This document shows, piece by piece, positions 36,542 to 50,400 of a stretch of DNA of 64,000 nucleotides (positions within the stretch are counted from its first letter, which is position 1; every line of letters starts with the position of its first letter). Origin of the DNA: Cryptomeria japonica (Eukaryota; Streptophyta; Pinopsida; Cupressales; Cupressaceae); contig NC_081406.1 in assembly GCF_030272615.1 (NCBI RefSeq), positions 259,893,386-259,957,385 of the forward strand, in the 5' to 3' direction. The notes beneath the pieces are model-generated. The model was not told the DNA's origin. It ran no database searches and saw only the letters and a program-made list of their open reading frames with translations. The translations under genes and the position numbers were made by a program.

Positions 36542-37700
36542 TGTTACTACTTATCAAATTGCCATTAGTTTTTATATTCAAAGTCATACTATATATTCTA
36601 GTCAGTTAGCATTACCGAATCATGCAGTCGGTACACACAGAGAAGTCTGCATGAACAGTCTAGTCGATTACAAAAGAAAGTAGTCACAGAACACAGTATT
36701 CACCAAGCTGTTTACCAAGTATCTTTTTATGGCTACCGAGCAGTAAAGTTAACTCACCGAGTTGATATTCACCGAGTGAAACGTATTACCAGATACATTG
36801 AACCTGGACATGCACATGAAAATGTGTTACAAGATCAAGGCACATCTAACCGTTATTACATTGGAAATTGCACTAGAAGATTGTGTATGATTGCAAGGTC
36901 AATCTAACCAATGAAATATTTTGTTTAGTTATTCATTCGAGGAATCTTGTTTGTAAGATCGAAGCAATGAATTAGATCACCGCTTTAAGAGATCTATTTA
37001 TATAGCATGGGAAGAGAGTTATATGTGTGTGTATGTATGAAGAAAGACTGTTACAGAGACACAAAGAGGTCACTGAGAAGGTTATCAGAGAACTGTCGAA
37101 GAACAAAGTAAACAGAAGGATTTATCGAGTTACAATATGGGTTACCGAGGTATGCTATAAGCAAGGTAACCTTATTCTGAGCACATAGAATCTGCTATAA
37201 CATTTCAAATGTAAAGTTGCAGATATTTGTAATGATTTTATTGTAATATTGTGAAGTTGAAAGAGAAACCTTTAACAGGGTAAAAGACTCTAACCAAGTC
37301 TATAAATTGTAAATCCTCTAACCAAGTGCAACATTCAGATTAATGTTGTAAAATCCTTTTGCAAGGTAGATCTAACAGATCTTGTTACTCCTAACAAGGT
37401 AAGCTATCAGAAATAGCTAAATGTAGCTCTAACCGAGCAATCTTTATTATTGCAGTAGTGAAGTTTTGGGTCCCATCTCCACCGCAATTTTTCTCTCTAA
37501 CCAAGAGTTTCTGTGTGACCAAAATATATGTGTTATGGAGTGAATCATGTATGATTGTTATCTATTTATTTTAACTTTATTTTATGTTACTGCATTATTT
37601 TGTTTATGCATAACAGTAAGGCTATTATTGAAGAAAGGTTTTGGAGTACTGATTCACCCCTCCCCTCTCAGTACATTAGCTTTCCATATTGGGCCTAACA
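36542..37700 (+). repeat. 5' LTR of element C
   Basis: 1,159 bp, TGTTACTACTTATC to GGGCCTAACA. Close to the end it has GATTCACCCCTCCCCTCTCA, a motif shared with the LTR ends of elements A and D. Confidence 0.9.
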
Positions 37701-37714
37701 ATTGGTATCAGAGC
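37701..37714 (+). other. Primer-binding site of element C
   Basis: ATTGGTATCAGAGC directly after the LTR, the standard plant initiator Met-tRNA complement. Confidence 0.85.
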
Positions 37715-37762
37715 TTCTATCTTGGAAAAGGGTTTAACTACCTAAAGAGAAAGATCTTATCA

Positions 37763-39024
37763 ATGGAAGGCTATAAACAATCTTGGAGGATTGTGTATCT
37801 ACAAGAAGAGCTGGATAACGCAAATCAAGTGATTGTATACATGCAAAGGCAAATGCAAAAATCTCTGAAAGTAAGGAGAAGATTATCTGATGACTTGCAG
37901 GATTCTCAAGAGTTAGTGGAACAAATCGAGACATCATCTAAGAATAGTATATCTGAAGAGACTGAAGAAATGATTGGAATGTTGAAAGAAAAGAAAAAAG
38001 CATTGGCTGATCAACTAAAAGCAATGAAAAGAGAACATGAACATTTTAGTACACAGATGACTGAAAATCTAGATGCATTAAGGATAGCTGAGGACAAAGC
38101 AAGAGATCTACAAAGAGAGAAACAACAACTTGAAGTCTTAGTATCTGATAAGAATGATGAAATCATAAGGTTAACTGGTATTCAACAAAATATGACCGAT
38201 CAACTAGGTTATGCACATCATGAAGCAATTCTAAAGAATGATGAAAATCAATCATTGAAACTTGAAGTATCAAGGTTGACTGGTGAACTTGAAAGAGAGA
38301 GGAAATCCAAAGAAACATTGGAGAAAAGTTATGAAGCATCAAAGATGTTGGATGAGCAACTGAATACAAGAAGACCCAACAAAGATGCAGGACTTGGTTG
38401 CAAAGGAAAAGAATCAACCGAGAAAGGAATTCATACTATCGAGAGAGGAGAGTCATCAAAGAAAGTTGGAAACAGGAATAACATCAAAAGGAAGAAGCCT
38501 ATTTGCTACTACTATGGAAATCAAGGTCGTACTGCCAACATATGCCAGATTAGAAAAGGTAAGCAACCAAATGTCACTAAGTCCAATGGACATTGTTACA
38601 ATTGCAATAAATATGGTCACACATCTAATCAATGTAGGACAAAGTTTGTTAACAACTATCAGAAGGCAAAATTCAAAGGGTTTTGTAGAAACTGCAATAG
38701 ATATGGACATAGTACTGAGAAGTGTTGGTCTAAGAAAAAGAACTACATGCAGTATCCACACTGAGCAAACACTAGAGGTTACCAAACTCACACAGATCCT
38801 TACCGACAATATGCAGCAGTACCATGGGATTACAATACAAGGATATGGTGCGAATGTTGTGGAAGATATGGACATATTAGTGCCAACTGTTTTATAAGGT
38901 TTGGAATGAACAACCGAAGATCATGGAGAAATCCTGGTATGGCATGTTTTCATTGTCACAAAGTTGGACATTTAGCTGGAGATTGTAGAGATCAACCTGG
39001 AAGAGACACTGAAGAGATAAAATA
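37763..39024 (+). pseudogene. Element C ORF1: coiled coil plus multiple CCHC zinc knuckles (gag-like)
   Basis: It starts MEGYKQSWRIVYLQEELDNA, after the PBS. The first ~230 residues are heptad-rich coiled coil (KDKARDLQREKQQLEVL-like stretches). The C-terminal part has repeated knuckles, CYNCNKYGHTSNQC, CRNCNRYGHSTEKC and, further on, CFHCHKVGHLAGDC. There is no typical plant gag N-terminal (UBN2) domain. The long coiled coil may replace the capsid assembly function; that is inference. The region is broken at one or two points. Confidence 0.75.
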
Positions 39025-39525
39025 AAAATTCAAGATGATTTGGAAAAAGAAGGAAATCATGTCAGATGAAGAAAGCACCTTACCTACCGAGTTAGGTGCA
39101 CCTATTTCAAATTAGTCAGGAAAAGGTATGAAGGGACTGCATTCTCTAAAGGTTAAATCATAACAGTTCCTATTATATTATGTACAAAATTCAAAATCTG
39201 CATAGTTAAGATGCAATTAGTTAGTTTGAAATTCTATTAAAAGTACTTTATAGGAAACCTATCAAGTCGGTGTATACAGGAAACCTTTCAAGTCGGTTAA
39301 TGAAGGAAATTTGGTTACTCAGTTTAAAACAAAAAGGAGTAAATTGGTAAAAGGTGAATCGAGTGCATTTAATGTTTTGACCTAACTTGCACAGAGCCCG
39401 ATAAGGTATTTCTGAGTACTTAAAGGTATTTTCGCGGTCATTTTCATTCACCAAGTTTTTGAGAAGTAGAGAAGAGCGAAACAAGGTGATCAAACTTCAT
39501 TTAGAGTGAATTTCAAGATGGTAAA

Positions 39526-42434
39526 ATGGATAGCAAGTATGAGCATATCAAAATCAAGGGATTAACTGAAGCCCTAGCCTATCCCCGTGTGTTCAAACCC
39601 CAGTGGGTTAAGTTTGTCTTGAGCAGAGTACATGATGATTTCATGTGGCTACAAGAGAAACCGTTCAAGATCACTAAGGAAATCATTCATGTGATCACCG
39701 GGTCTCCGATCTATGATCATGCACAAGCACAGAAAATGATATCACAAAAGGAGCTAATCAGTCTAACTGGAGTAGAATCTGATTACCGAGGACTGAAATT
39801 GAATAATGACACTGATGCAGAACTCATGTTTGCAATTAGAGTAATTGGTTACTATTTCTTCCAATCTGCAAGGGAAAATAGTGTACCATGTGCTGCAGTT
39901 GACTTGGCCTACAAAATAGTGAAGAAGGGAATGAAAGTAGATTTATGTGAAGTGCTACTGAAGAACTTGTTTGAGAACCTGGACATGATAAGGAAGCCAA
40001 AGAAGAACAACTCAAAAAATACACTAAAGTTTGGTCACTTCTTGTATGTATGTTTTTCTACTTTGAGAAGTTCTTTCCCTCATTCGGTAAAGTAGTTTGG
40101 GAGCTACACCGACCTATCACCCATCAAATCAATGACTTTATCAAGAAACTGGGAGATAACTTTAATGATATCATGGATGACTATTTTAGCAAATTTCAAG
40201 AGAAGATGCATAACAGGTACAGGATTCCACCACAACTGGTAGAAAAATATAAGGATGATATATGTTTTGAGGTAGACACTGATTATTGTTATATGAATGT
40301 TGTTGAACCGAGGACTCAATCTTTGCGACCAATGGGTTATGAGATTGACTATGATATATCACAACAACAAATTGATGCCTATTAATAATTGCCAAGGCAT
40401 GCTACCGAACTAAGATATGGAACATATGAAGAGGTGAAGGAAAAAGTAAAACTAAGCATTGTAGTACCTAAGGCTACAAGAAAAGCTACAAAAATGATAA
40501 AGGTTTTATCTGAGAAATTTGGAGAAGAATCCTCCTCTACACCTATCAAAGGAAATCTTGCCATTACCAAAGAGGAATCAGAAGCTCAAGAGGCAACAAT
40601 AACATTAAGACCAGAGTTGCCTAAGGGTAAAGTTTTGAAAAGAAAGAAGCAGGACATTTCAAAGGCCCTACCGACTCCACCAACAAAGGGACCCAACACT
40701 AGAGCATCAGCTACATCATCGAGTAAGAAACAAAAGAGTGTTACTGTACCCAAGGTAACCAAGACCTATAAGAAATCTACTTGGAGACTCATTTTGGCAA
40801 AAGAGTCTAGTGATATAGAATCTGATGATGCGAACAAATTTCAGATTGTAAAAAGCAAAAAGGTAAATATTCATAGTGTTGAAATTTTTTGTGCCAATCT
40901 TAAAGAATATGGTGGATTTGCAGGATTTAGATATGTTAAGTATGAGACTAGGAATAATGATGAGAAGCGACAAATTGAAGAAGCTGTCATCTGCACACTT
41001 TTAAAGTTTCGGCTAGCTCATTAGAACTAGTAAAATCACTTCCGAGTGAATTATACTTACATATTGATAACAGATGGAAATATGCAATGGACTCAGAGAG
41101 ACAAATAAGAGAACGAAGTCTAGTCCATCTATTCCCTGGTATGTCTGTAGCAGAAATCAAGGAGCATTTGACCACATACAATTCTAAATTTCTTGTCAAA
41201 CAAAGAGCCTTAAAATTGATGAATGGGCTATACAGATGTGGAAAATGAGACAAAAGCAAAGTGGCAGGAGATCTTCAAACTAAAGGATGTCAGTGAACAA
41301 TCTCAAATTGAAATTGTTGATGTCACCGAGCAAGGTCCAGACTCAGCTAAAACTATTCAAATTGATGAAGATGTTATGGATGAAGAAGCACCAGAGCAGG
41401 AAATTATTGAAGGCACTACCTATGCAAAACTTGTATCTAGTGAATTTGTTTTAGAACAAGTTCAACCTTATCCACCGGTGAAGCCACCTGTCTCAACCGA
41501 AGCTCCTAAGGACACAGATCAAGGCACCAAAGGTAACAAATCTGAAGTAGCAAAAGATACAACCAAAGATCAGATGTCTCAAGCACCGTCAAGCACTGTA
41601 AATGTTACAACTAAGACCCCTAGCACCAAGACACCCAAGGACACTACAACGGCTATAGGAACCGACCAAAGTGTTGTATCTACTGAGCAACCTACCAAGG
41701 GTCAGCAAGCCTCACAAGAACTTGTCTTAGTGAAACCAACCAAAGGAAAAGAGAAGAAGGTGAGAAAGCATAGTTTCAAAATTGATTTGACTAAACTGAT
41801 AGTGTTGCCCAATGTCGATATCTCAAAATTAAAAGGGCAAGCACTTACCGATTTCATTGAACTATGCAAAGCAAAGGCCGAACAGGAAAAACAATTGGCT
41901 ATTCAAAAGAAGAATAAAGTACTTCAGAAGGTCAAGACACTACTAATAGAAATGCTACCTTCAACAACAGTGTCAACCGATGCAGCCATCCACATTCAAC
42001 TGGATGAACTCCTTACTCAAATAGAAACATCTAGAGTTGATGCATCTAAGTACTTAAGCAAGCTAAAAGATAAAGAGCTTACAACAAAAATGATTGAAGA
42101 GGTACAAAAAGCTCACGCTATAGGAAAAGTAAAGCTTGTCAAATTCATTGCTGAGTTGTCCCCTCAACTCAAGCATATTCTTTATTTATTTCAGAAACTT
42201 TATACATTTTTCTTATTCATTAAAGATATCAAGAATAAAACTGATGCAATTGAGAAAGAGATCACTGATCTCTCAACTAAGTTGACCACCGAGCCTAATT
42301 CAGTTCAAAATTTTTATACAAAGCTTGAACAGCTCATGGATCAACAGTTAGAACTTAGGAATGAAGAGCATAAAATCAGGATGGACATAATGACCCTTCA
42401 GAAATTATTCCTTCCTCATCTCTCAACAGTATAG
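39526..42434 (+). pseudogene. Element C ORF2: long protein of unknown function
   Basis: It starts MDSKYEHIKIKGLTEALAYP. The first part is globular-looking (FKPQWVKFVLSRVHDDFMWL, then ITKEIIHVITGSPIYDHAQA). A low-complexity Thr/Pro/Lys linker follows, then a Lys/Gln-rich C-terminus predicted as coiled coil (KAKAEQEKQLAIQKKNKVLQ; ending near FYTKLEQLMDQQLELRN). No enzyme motif is visible. Segments match element A ORF2 in the same order. The N-terminal part is vaguely like other transposon-borne proteins of the 'IHVITGSP' kind, but I cannot name the family. There are a few breaks. Confidence 0.6.
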
Positions 42435-43003
42435 GAACAAATCAACAGAGCTACATGCCTATCAACTACACAAAAGGGAAGCACTCTTGATGGTTTACTA
42501 TCACTATTAGTTGATATTCAAGCATAAAATTCATTAATGGAAAGTGTAAAGGATTCACTCTCAGTCGCCCTCACCGACACTCGGAACAAGTATAAATCTA
42601 TTTTTGATCAGTTACTGCCCCCGGATGGAAATTAATTTTTTTATGTTTGTCAAAAAGGGGGAGTACTGCTATAATACTACATAGAGGGAGTAATACCAGA
42701 CAAAGGGGGAGTAATTCTATATTTGAAGAGTGATATAGTTTTGGTAACACAGTTTTGAGTATTGTATACAAGTGGAGCATACCGAGCAGAATATATGGAG
42801 CATTCAGAGCACAAAAACGTAGAACAGAACCGAACATGCAAAATTCAGAGCTATGTATAGAATAATGATAAGGGGAGTATATCTGCATATACTATTTCAT
42901 TGACTATTATATATATTGTCAAGTGTAGTCATTTTGCAAAGTATATAGATTTTTTGAGTTATGACTTTGAAAGTAGTTTTTGTCAAACATCTCAACTAAT
43001 GTC
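42435..43003 (+). other. Element C 3' untranslated region with repeated purine tracts
   Basis: Non-coding. It holds several AAAGGGGGAGTA-type runs (about 42652, 42702) before the final polypurine tract. Confidence 0.6.
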
Positions 43004-43015
43004 AAAAGGGGAGAT
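43004..43015 (+). other. Polypurine tract of element C
   Basis: AAAAGGGGAGAT lies directly before the 3' LTR start TGTTACTAC. Confidence 0.8.
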
Positions 43016-44174
43016 TGTTACTACTTATCAAATTGTCATTAGTTTTTATATTCAAAGTCATACTATATATTCTAGTCAGTTAGCATTACCGAATCATGCA
43101 GTCGGTACACACAGAGAAGTCGGTATGAACAGTCTAGTCAGTTACAGAAGAAAGCCGTCACAGAACGCAATATTCACCAAGCTATTTACCGAGTATCTTT
43201 TTATGGCTACCGAGCAGTAAAGTTAACTCACCGAGTTGATATTCACCGAGTGAAACATATTACCAAATACATTGAACTTGGACATGCACATGAAAACATG
43301 TTACAAGATCGAGGCACGTCTAACCGTTATTACATTAGAAATTGCACTAGAAGATTGTGTATGATTGCAAGGTCAATCTAACCAATGAAATATTTTGTTT
43401 AGTTATTCATTCAAGGAATCTTGTTTGTAAGATCGAAGAAATGAATTAGATCACCACTTTAAGAGATCTATTTATACAGCATGGGAAGAGAGTTATATGT
43501 GTGTGTATGTATGAAGAAAGACTGTTACAGAGACACAGAGAGGTCACCGAGAAGGTTATCAGAGAACAGTCGAAGAATAGAGTAAATAGAAGGGTTTACC
43601 GAGTTACAATATGGGTTACCGAGGTATGCTATAAGCAAGGTAATCTTATTCTGAGCACATAGAATCTGCTATAACATTTCAAATGTAAAGTTGCAGATAT
43701 TTGTAATGATTTTATTGTAATATTGTGAAGTTGAAAGAGAAACATTTAACAAGGTAAAAGACTCTAACCAAGTCTATAAATTGTAAATCCTCTAACCAGG
43801 TGTAGCATTCAAATTAATGTTGCAAAATCCTTTAGCAAGGTAGATCTAATAGATCTTGTTACTCCTAACAGGGTAAGCTATCAAAAATAGCTAAATGTAG
43901 CTCTAACTGAGCAATCTTTATTATTGCAATAGTGAAGTTGTGGGTGCCATCCCCACCATAGTTTTTCTCTCTAACCAAGAGTTTCTGCGTGACCAAAATA
44001 TATGTGTTATGGAGTGAATCATGTATGATTGTTATCTGTTTGTTTTAACTTTATTTTGTGTTACTGCATTATTTTGTTTATGCATAATAGTAAGGTTATT
44101 ATTGAAGAAAGTTTTTGGAGTATTGATTCACCCCTCCCCTCTCAATACATTAGCTTTCCATATTGGGCCTAACA
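43016..44174 (+). repeat. 3' LTR of element C
   Basis: 1,159 bp, same length as the 5' LTR and about 95% identical by eye. Ends GGGCCTAACA, followed by the target duplication. Confidence 0.9.
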
Positions 44175-44179
44175 GGCGA
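44175..44179. repeat. Target-site duplication, right copy (element C)
   Basis: GGCGA, identical to 36537-36541. Confidence 0.85.
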
Positions 44180-46448
44180 GCCTCCAATAGAATGCAGGTG
44201 TAAGATTTGCACTTGGAAACATAACAAGGAAATTAGGTTGCAGCTAAAATTTGACACCATAGAAAAGCATATGGGTAAAGTTTATGAAAAACAAATGATA
44301 GATGGGGTTGAAAAATTAGTGATAAGATGGAAAACAAAGGAGGAATGTAAGCATGTGAGGAATGCCGAATAGTATTATTTTCATGAGAAAATATAGACGA
44401 AGCTTGCTGAAGTTAAAGGTTCTATTGAAGCTAGTTTTGGAAAAGCAATGCAAATAGAACAACTGGGAAAAGATGTTCAGTTAAGCGTTGTTTTTTACAT
44501 TTTGAGCAGAGGGCATGCTATGACAAATTTCTCATCAATTAGTGGTTTATTACACTTTTTGAAAGTTTCTAACTATCCTAAAAGACACTGGTCAGTAAAT
44601 AGTGGATGGGAATGGGCAAGCTGTCTTGCTGAGGTTGAAAAAGAAGATGTAAAGGAAAAAATAAGAGAGTCAAACTTTATTGCATTTTCTTTAGATAAAG
44701 TTATGGCAGTAGAAGATACTTCATGGGTATGCATGCATGTTTATACTGTATAGAATCATACCCGCCAACCTCATCTACTATCTTTTGCTAAAATAAAGGA
44801 GAGTGTGACAATGGAAAATTTATTTCAACTAGTAAAGAGAAGTTAAAATGAATATGGAGGTATGGATGACATGACGGTAGCCAAAAAATTGGTTTGTGTT
44901 GGAGCAGATGGAGCTTCAGTAATGAAAGGTCACATGAATGGTCTTTGTACAAAGATTGAAACTTCATTTGCACCGTACATTACTGCAATTCACTGCATGG
45001 CTCATAGAATGAATCTAGCTTTTGGAAATGTGAGCAAGTTTGCTTCGGTTAAAAAAATTAAAATTTTAATCAGAGAGCTCTACTCACACTTTTGTTAAAG
45101 TCCCAAGCGATTTATGGAATTTCAACACTTTGCTGATGGAATAACTAATGGGAACAAGCTTCTCAAGGATAATGATACCAAATGGATCTCTTTGGATGGT
45201 CCAGCGCATCGAGTGTTTTCAAAATATGCATCCTTGATTGGACTATTTCACACAACTCGCGACGAATCAGATCAACTAAAATTTCTTGACCTTCTTCAGA
45301 GGTTAAGTAATTTAGAGACACTCTTAACTGTAGCAGCTCTTTTGCCCATGCTAGAGGAAATGAGGAATATTATGAAGGTTGCCCAAAAAAGAGCTTTGTA
45401 TATTGCAAAATATGCTACACTGTGTAAGATGACATGCATGACCCTCGACAATGTCTATCGAAATCAACCAACACTATCTGATGAAAAATTTGTTAAGTGG
45501 CGGACACTCACATATTTGAACAATCCTGATAACCTTTTACAAATCGGTGTAGACAGGGAGGTATGTGCCAATGTACGTGGAGTTGAGATACCAATGCACT
45601 TCTATGCCACAGTCGACCCCGAGGAATCAAGAAAGCGCCCCAGGAAGCAACCAGCAAGAGTTACAAGGGAAGATTTCAACAAGATTGTTGAAACTGTAAC
45701 TACTTCTGTGAAGAAAATTGCCTACGATCTTTTCTCACAAATTAGAAGTAGATTCCCTCCTGAAAACCTTCTCGAAGCCATGTCTATCGTGTTTCCTCAT
45801 TATTGGAGCCTCAACATTGCATCTGATTTTTGAAGTAAGCTACTGATTTTGATAAAATAATTTTGCATATCCAGAGAATTGAATGGAGTAAGTATAAATG
45901 GAATATTAGACGAAACTCATCTTCGAGAGCAATCATCTCATTTTACATACACTATGAGAAAACGATATGGCAAAATGGAGAACCCCCATGAAGAGGGATC
46001 AGTAACAAGGCTTTGGAAAACTATAGCTGAGAACTCAGCGTTGCGTGATTCAATGCCAGAATATTTGAAGCCTGTTGATTTATGTCTTACCATGATATTG
46101 GGTTTGGTGGAAGATGAGAGAGTTTTCAGTGCTTTGGGGTTCCTAAAATCAAAGCTAAGAAACAAACTAGACAAAAATTTAGAAAATTGCTTGAGGCTCT
46201 ATACATCTAGGTATGATGTCCACACTTTTCCTTATGATAGGACACTGCAAATATGGAGGTCCAAATGTGAAAGAAGAGGTTTGGGAAACACTTCAAACCA
46301 AAGTTCCAGTGGGACTATTGACTCATGTATTGGTCCTATTGGTAGCATTGAGATGCAATTCAGTGAAGGTATGCAGACTCAGAGTGAAGAAACCACATAC
46401 AAGAATCAAGAAAGCTCTGAATTTGATGAGGATGAATGGAAACTGTAA
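44180..46448 (+). pseudogene. hAT transposase, zinc finger to C-terminal dimerisation domain
   Basis: Continues the N-terminal part: the TTF-type zinc finger PPIECRCKICTWKH, then KFDTIEKHMGKVY; the RNase-H-like core including FIAFSLDKV, VCVGADGASVMKGHMNGL, and IHCMAHRMNLAF; and the hAT C-terminal dimerisation region EDERVFSALGFLKSKLRN near 46110-46165. These place it among hAT transposases of the ZMYM/TTF-finger kind. The whole stretch stays in one reading frame with no frameshift. It is broken by at least seven stop codons, for example at 44370-44372, 44751-44753, 45096-45098 and 45831-45833. Each could have come from CAG, CAA or CGA by C-to-T change. Not functional now. Confidence 0.8.
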
Positions 46449-47465
46449 GAGATTGGTATTTATTAATCTTATTACTGTATCTCATCATTCATATTACAAA
46501 AGCATATTACTTTTTGCAATTAGAATTTAATATTGATTTGTAATTGTATTTTTCAACTTTCTATTTCCAGATTTAAAATAGCATAGTAAAAAAAAAGACC
46601 ATAATGTGTTTATTGATACAGAGATGTTTATTGTTTATTTAGACATGTTTGAGTCTCAAATCTGTGTGATACATTTCAGAACCATATGATGCAATTCATT
46701 CAATAGTAATACACATGTCAAGAACTTAGATTTTCATCAATTCTTTCAAAATATAGCCATACGATATAATTCATTCAATAGTAATACACCAATCTATGTG
46801 ATTCTCCATCCAAATTGCAAAAGTGAATACAAAGTTTTAGAACCCTTTGCAAATGACCTTGAATTCCCTTTTATAGAAATAAGAGGGCAACAATAGCTCC
46901 TGTGTGACTCTCCAATGTCATGCAAAAGTGAATACAAAGTTTCAAAACCCTTTGCAAATGACCTTGAATTCCCTTTTATAGAAACAAGGGAGCAACAATA
47001 GCTTTGGGTTGAATTGCAAGTTTGCAACATGTGAAGACTCAACATCAAAACCACAAACTCAACATAAATTTATGTGGCCATCACAAGCCGTATTAGCAAT
47101 TTAACATCTGCTACATGTCTGATGTCTCCTGTTCAAAAAATAGAGTTCAAAATTAAATATTAATTCATGCCATGACAAATTAAATATAGATAATAGTAGT
47201 GCCTAAAACCTAGTAATCAGAAATAGAGAAATGCATAAATGTTAAAGCAAGGGATAATTTAAGAATACAAATTTATTGGTTGAAGTTTTGCACTGTGCAT
47301 CATAGATTCATAGGCTGGATTAGCAAAATAGCAATAGCGAGTGCTGGTTTTTTCCTATTCGCAAAATAGAGCTATTTCAAGCGATGCCAAATTCCAAAGA
47401 GAAAAAACATAAAACCTTGAAATTTAGAGTAAAAGAAGAAAATTGTGCAATACATACTATGATTC
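46449..47465. repeat. hAT internal spacer with a 105-bp tandem duplication
   Basis: Non-coding DNA between two convergent genes. A unit starting GCAAAAGTGAATACAAAGTT is repeated from 46817 and 46922, and both copies continue to the ...GAGCAACAATAGCT-type string. It presumably holds the terminators of both genes. Confidence 0.55.
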
Positions 47466-50400
47466 TTAAGATTTCTGTGGCAGTTTTTGTAGGGTGCTCC
47501 ACTCTTCGTCTGATGGAAGGTCAATATTCTGTAAACTATGGAAAGTCAACTGCAACTTCATCAACATTCCATATTTAGAAGATTGACTTGACATCACTAT
47601 TTCATCTAATACCAAATTTAGAGTTGTAAATGGTTGGATGAATTCTAGAAAGCTTTGGGGAGTTGTGTCCTTAGGAAGCAAGTCTAAATCAGACTTCATT
47701 TTTATCTCCATGTTTTTTTTGTAAGCTTCTTTTTCAATGAATTTATTTGATGGGTCAACGGTCTTAGGCAAACCAAGTTTAATCAAATTATTTTTCTTTT
47801 CTTGTAGCTTCAATATCTTTTTTCCATAATTTTCCATAACTTCTAATGTGTCCCTTAGTTTCTACCATTTTTGAATGATAGATGATGTCTTAATTGTGGC
47901 ATCAATGTGGCTCTTAATTCCCTTGGATGCCAAGTAGCTGTCACTGGAATTGTAGACTACTTGCAGAATCTTTTTTGCCATATCCTCTTTTGAATAAACA
48001 TGTATGCTCTTCTCAAAGTGCCCTTTGATTTTCATATAAATTACTCTCAGACTTTCATTCAATTCAAACCATTCACACAACTTGTCACTCCTTTGCATTA
48101 TTTGCTACCAAATATTTTCTTCTATATACTTCATTGTATTTTTCATATTATCTTTCAATCTATCCTCCAAAGTTTTTATTTTATCATTTGCATTGTGCAA
48201 GTATTCTTTCATTTGTGCACATTTCTTTCTTTCTTCCTCTACTTCCTCTTGCAAATGTTTTTCTTTTTCCTTCCCATGATCCAATAGGTCTTGTAATTTT
48301 CTCATTTCGGCAGCAGCAAACTCATAAATTTTGTATAATTTTTGAAAACTGGCTTTTTTCTCATCAATTTTTTTACTACTTTTAGCCAGTTTTTATGTCA
48401 GGTCCTTCAATTCTGCATCCATCTTCTCCTGCTTTGCAATTTCTACTGCAGAGCCCGAATTTTTTATCATTTTCTGTAAATTATTGCACTTTCTATCTGC
48501 TGCTTTCCTCCTTGATTTTTTCGTTTGCCAGGTCTGCTTGTAACTTTTCTATTTGTTTCTCCAGTTTTTTTTTTTCTCTCTCCACCTTTAGTAATGAAGT
48601 GGAGACCACTTTGTTAGTCCATTTTGACACACTAATTTTGTCCACATTATGTACTTTGGAAAAATCCATTTGGAGGGTGCTAACTTGAAATTCAAAGGGA
48701 TCTATCTGACTGTGTGGTGGATTTTTATCTTTAGTTGGGGTCGGGGGCATAACAACCATGAACTCCATCATATCTTTATGTGGGTCATATGTTGGAAATA
48801 CCCTGTTCCTTGCAGGTTGTTCATTTAAAACTTCAGTCAGGGAAACCCTATGAAATGCTTTCTTTTTTTCTTTATTTGCTTTTGTTGTGTGTTCATATTT
48901 TTTATTGTAGTCACGAAATTGAAAATCTGGGCTTGCTGAAGCAATTGAATGTTTGAAAGGTGACATAGGAATACCAGAGGCTTCAGATCCACTTATTCCT
49001 GTGGTTTTAACTAATGTTTGACTAGGATTACCAACAACAATTCTTGATCCTGTTCCACTCCCACTGACACTTTCATGTGTAGTTTTCATAATCTTTTTAG
49101 ATGTGTGATTTGAAGCTGCAAATGATTGTTTTGTAGTGTCAATGGCACTTGATATAGGATTCTAAATAGTATTAGTATATACCACTAGTGGCCTCTTGCG
49201 AGAGAGATTTTGTTGTAGCCCTTGTCCAACAACAAGACAACTAGTATCAATAGTACTAGTAGTACCCATTCCAACCCCACCAATCACAACATCACTTGAA
49301 TGAACAATAATGGGAATACTATCCCCAAATTCCCCACCTATGGCAGTGGCAATTGATTCACCACCAATGGGAATACCATGATGTGGTGGTGGTTGTGGAT
49401 TTGAACTTGAAACAAATGTAGGTGGACCTTGAGGGTAATGAGTTGTACCTATCCGTGATGAATTTGAAGAATCAAGTCCAATGACTGGTTTAACAGGAGA
49501 TTTTTATTTTGACTCTGATGGAAGTTGTACCTGAAGTGGATACCAAATGCCCTCTCCTCTGGCACCTAGACCACCACCTTCAAAACCCATTTTTTCCACA
49601 ATGCTTGCCCCTTTGCTATATTTTTCTTTCATGGACTCATTGACTCCACCTAATATTTTAGGGACTATAGTCGTTGTTGGAGGGGGCTCAACCTCATACT
49701 CATCATCATCTTCACTCCTGTCATATGTTGTTGTGGGATGCTCCATATTCCACAATTTTCTAAACTCTCCATCCTCATCGATGGTCTCAAATTCTGCACT
49801 GGTCTTTGGTTCACTGAGATTCTTCCTCATAGTCCAAAAATCATTTATTTTGGTTTGAGTCCAAATACTCTCTTTACATTCTTCCAGAATTGATTTGGGA
49901 ATATATTTCTTAGATGGATTAGCAAATTTTAGGTAGAAATTGTAGGACCTCCTATTTTGGATGCCCTGGCCCTCCTCTATTGTCCTCTGTGTGTGCAATG
50001 CCATAATTTGTGATGAAATTTCTTCTGTTGAAATGTTATCATCAGCTACAATTTTCTCCATCTCTTTTTTAACCTCATCCTAGGAGTCCATGTTTCTAAG
50101 CTTTTCTAGCAATGGTTTACTCTCATGTTGACATAACACTGAAGAGTTCCCATTTTTCTTAAGCATTGCTTGAACTACACTGATTGGATCATACTGCCAA
50201 AGACCCTCATCACCAAAGTTAAAAACTGTCAAAAAATCATGTGCCACATTGAATGTTTTTCTCTTAAATGTGAACCATCCACATGAGAAAGGCAAGGAAG
50301 GAAATATGCTCTTCTCTTGTTGACCATGGAACTGCCTATCTGTGCTCTCCAATTGTCGTACATACTCCAATGCAAATACCCTCTCTGTCACATGTATTGG

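Larger units (their letters stand above)
36542..44174 (+). mobile_element. LTR retrotransposon C: pol-less, two-ORF type, inserted in the hAT transposase
   Basis: 7,633 bp with equal 1,159-bp LTRs, PBS, ORF1 (coiled coil plus CCHC knuckles), ORF2 (unknown), polypurine tract and the 5-bp duplication GGCGA. The structure is complete, but there is no protease, integrase, RT or RNase H. By eye the LTRs differ at about 60 positions (about 5%, mainly transitions). At a gymnosperm-like rate near 1e-9 per site per year that would be tens of millions of years; this is a rough inference. The coding parts have a few breaks. It shares architecture and protein similarity with element A. Confidence 0.85.
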
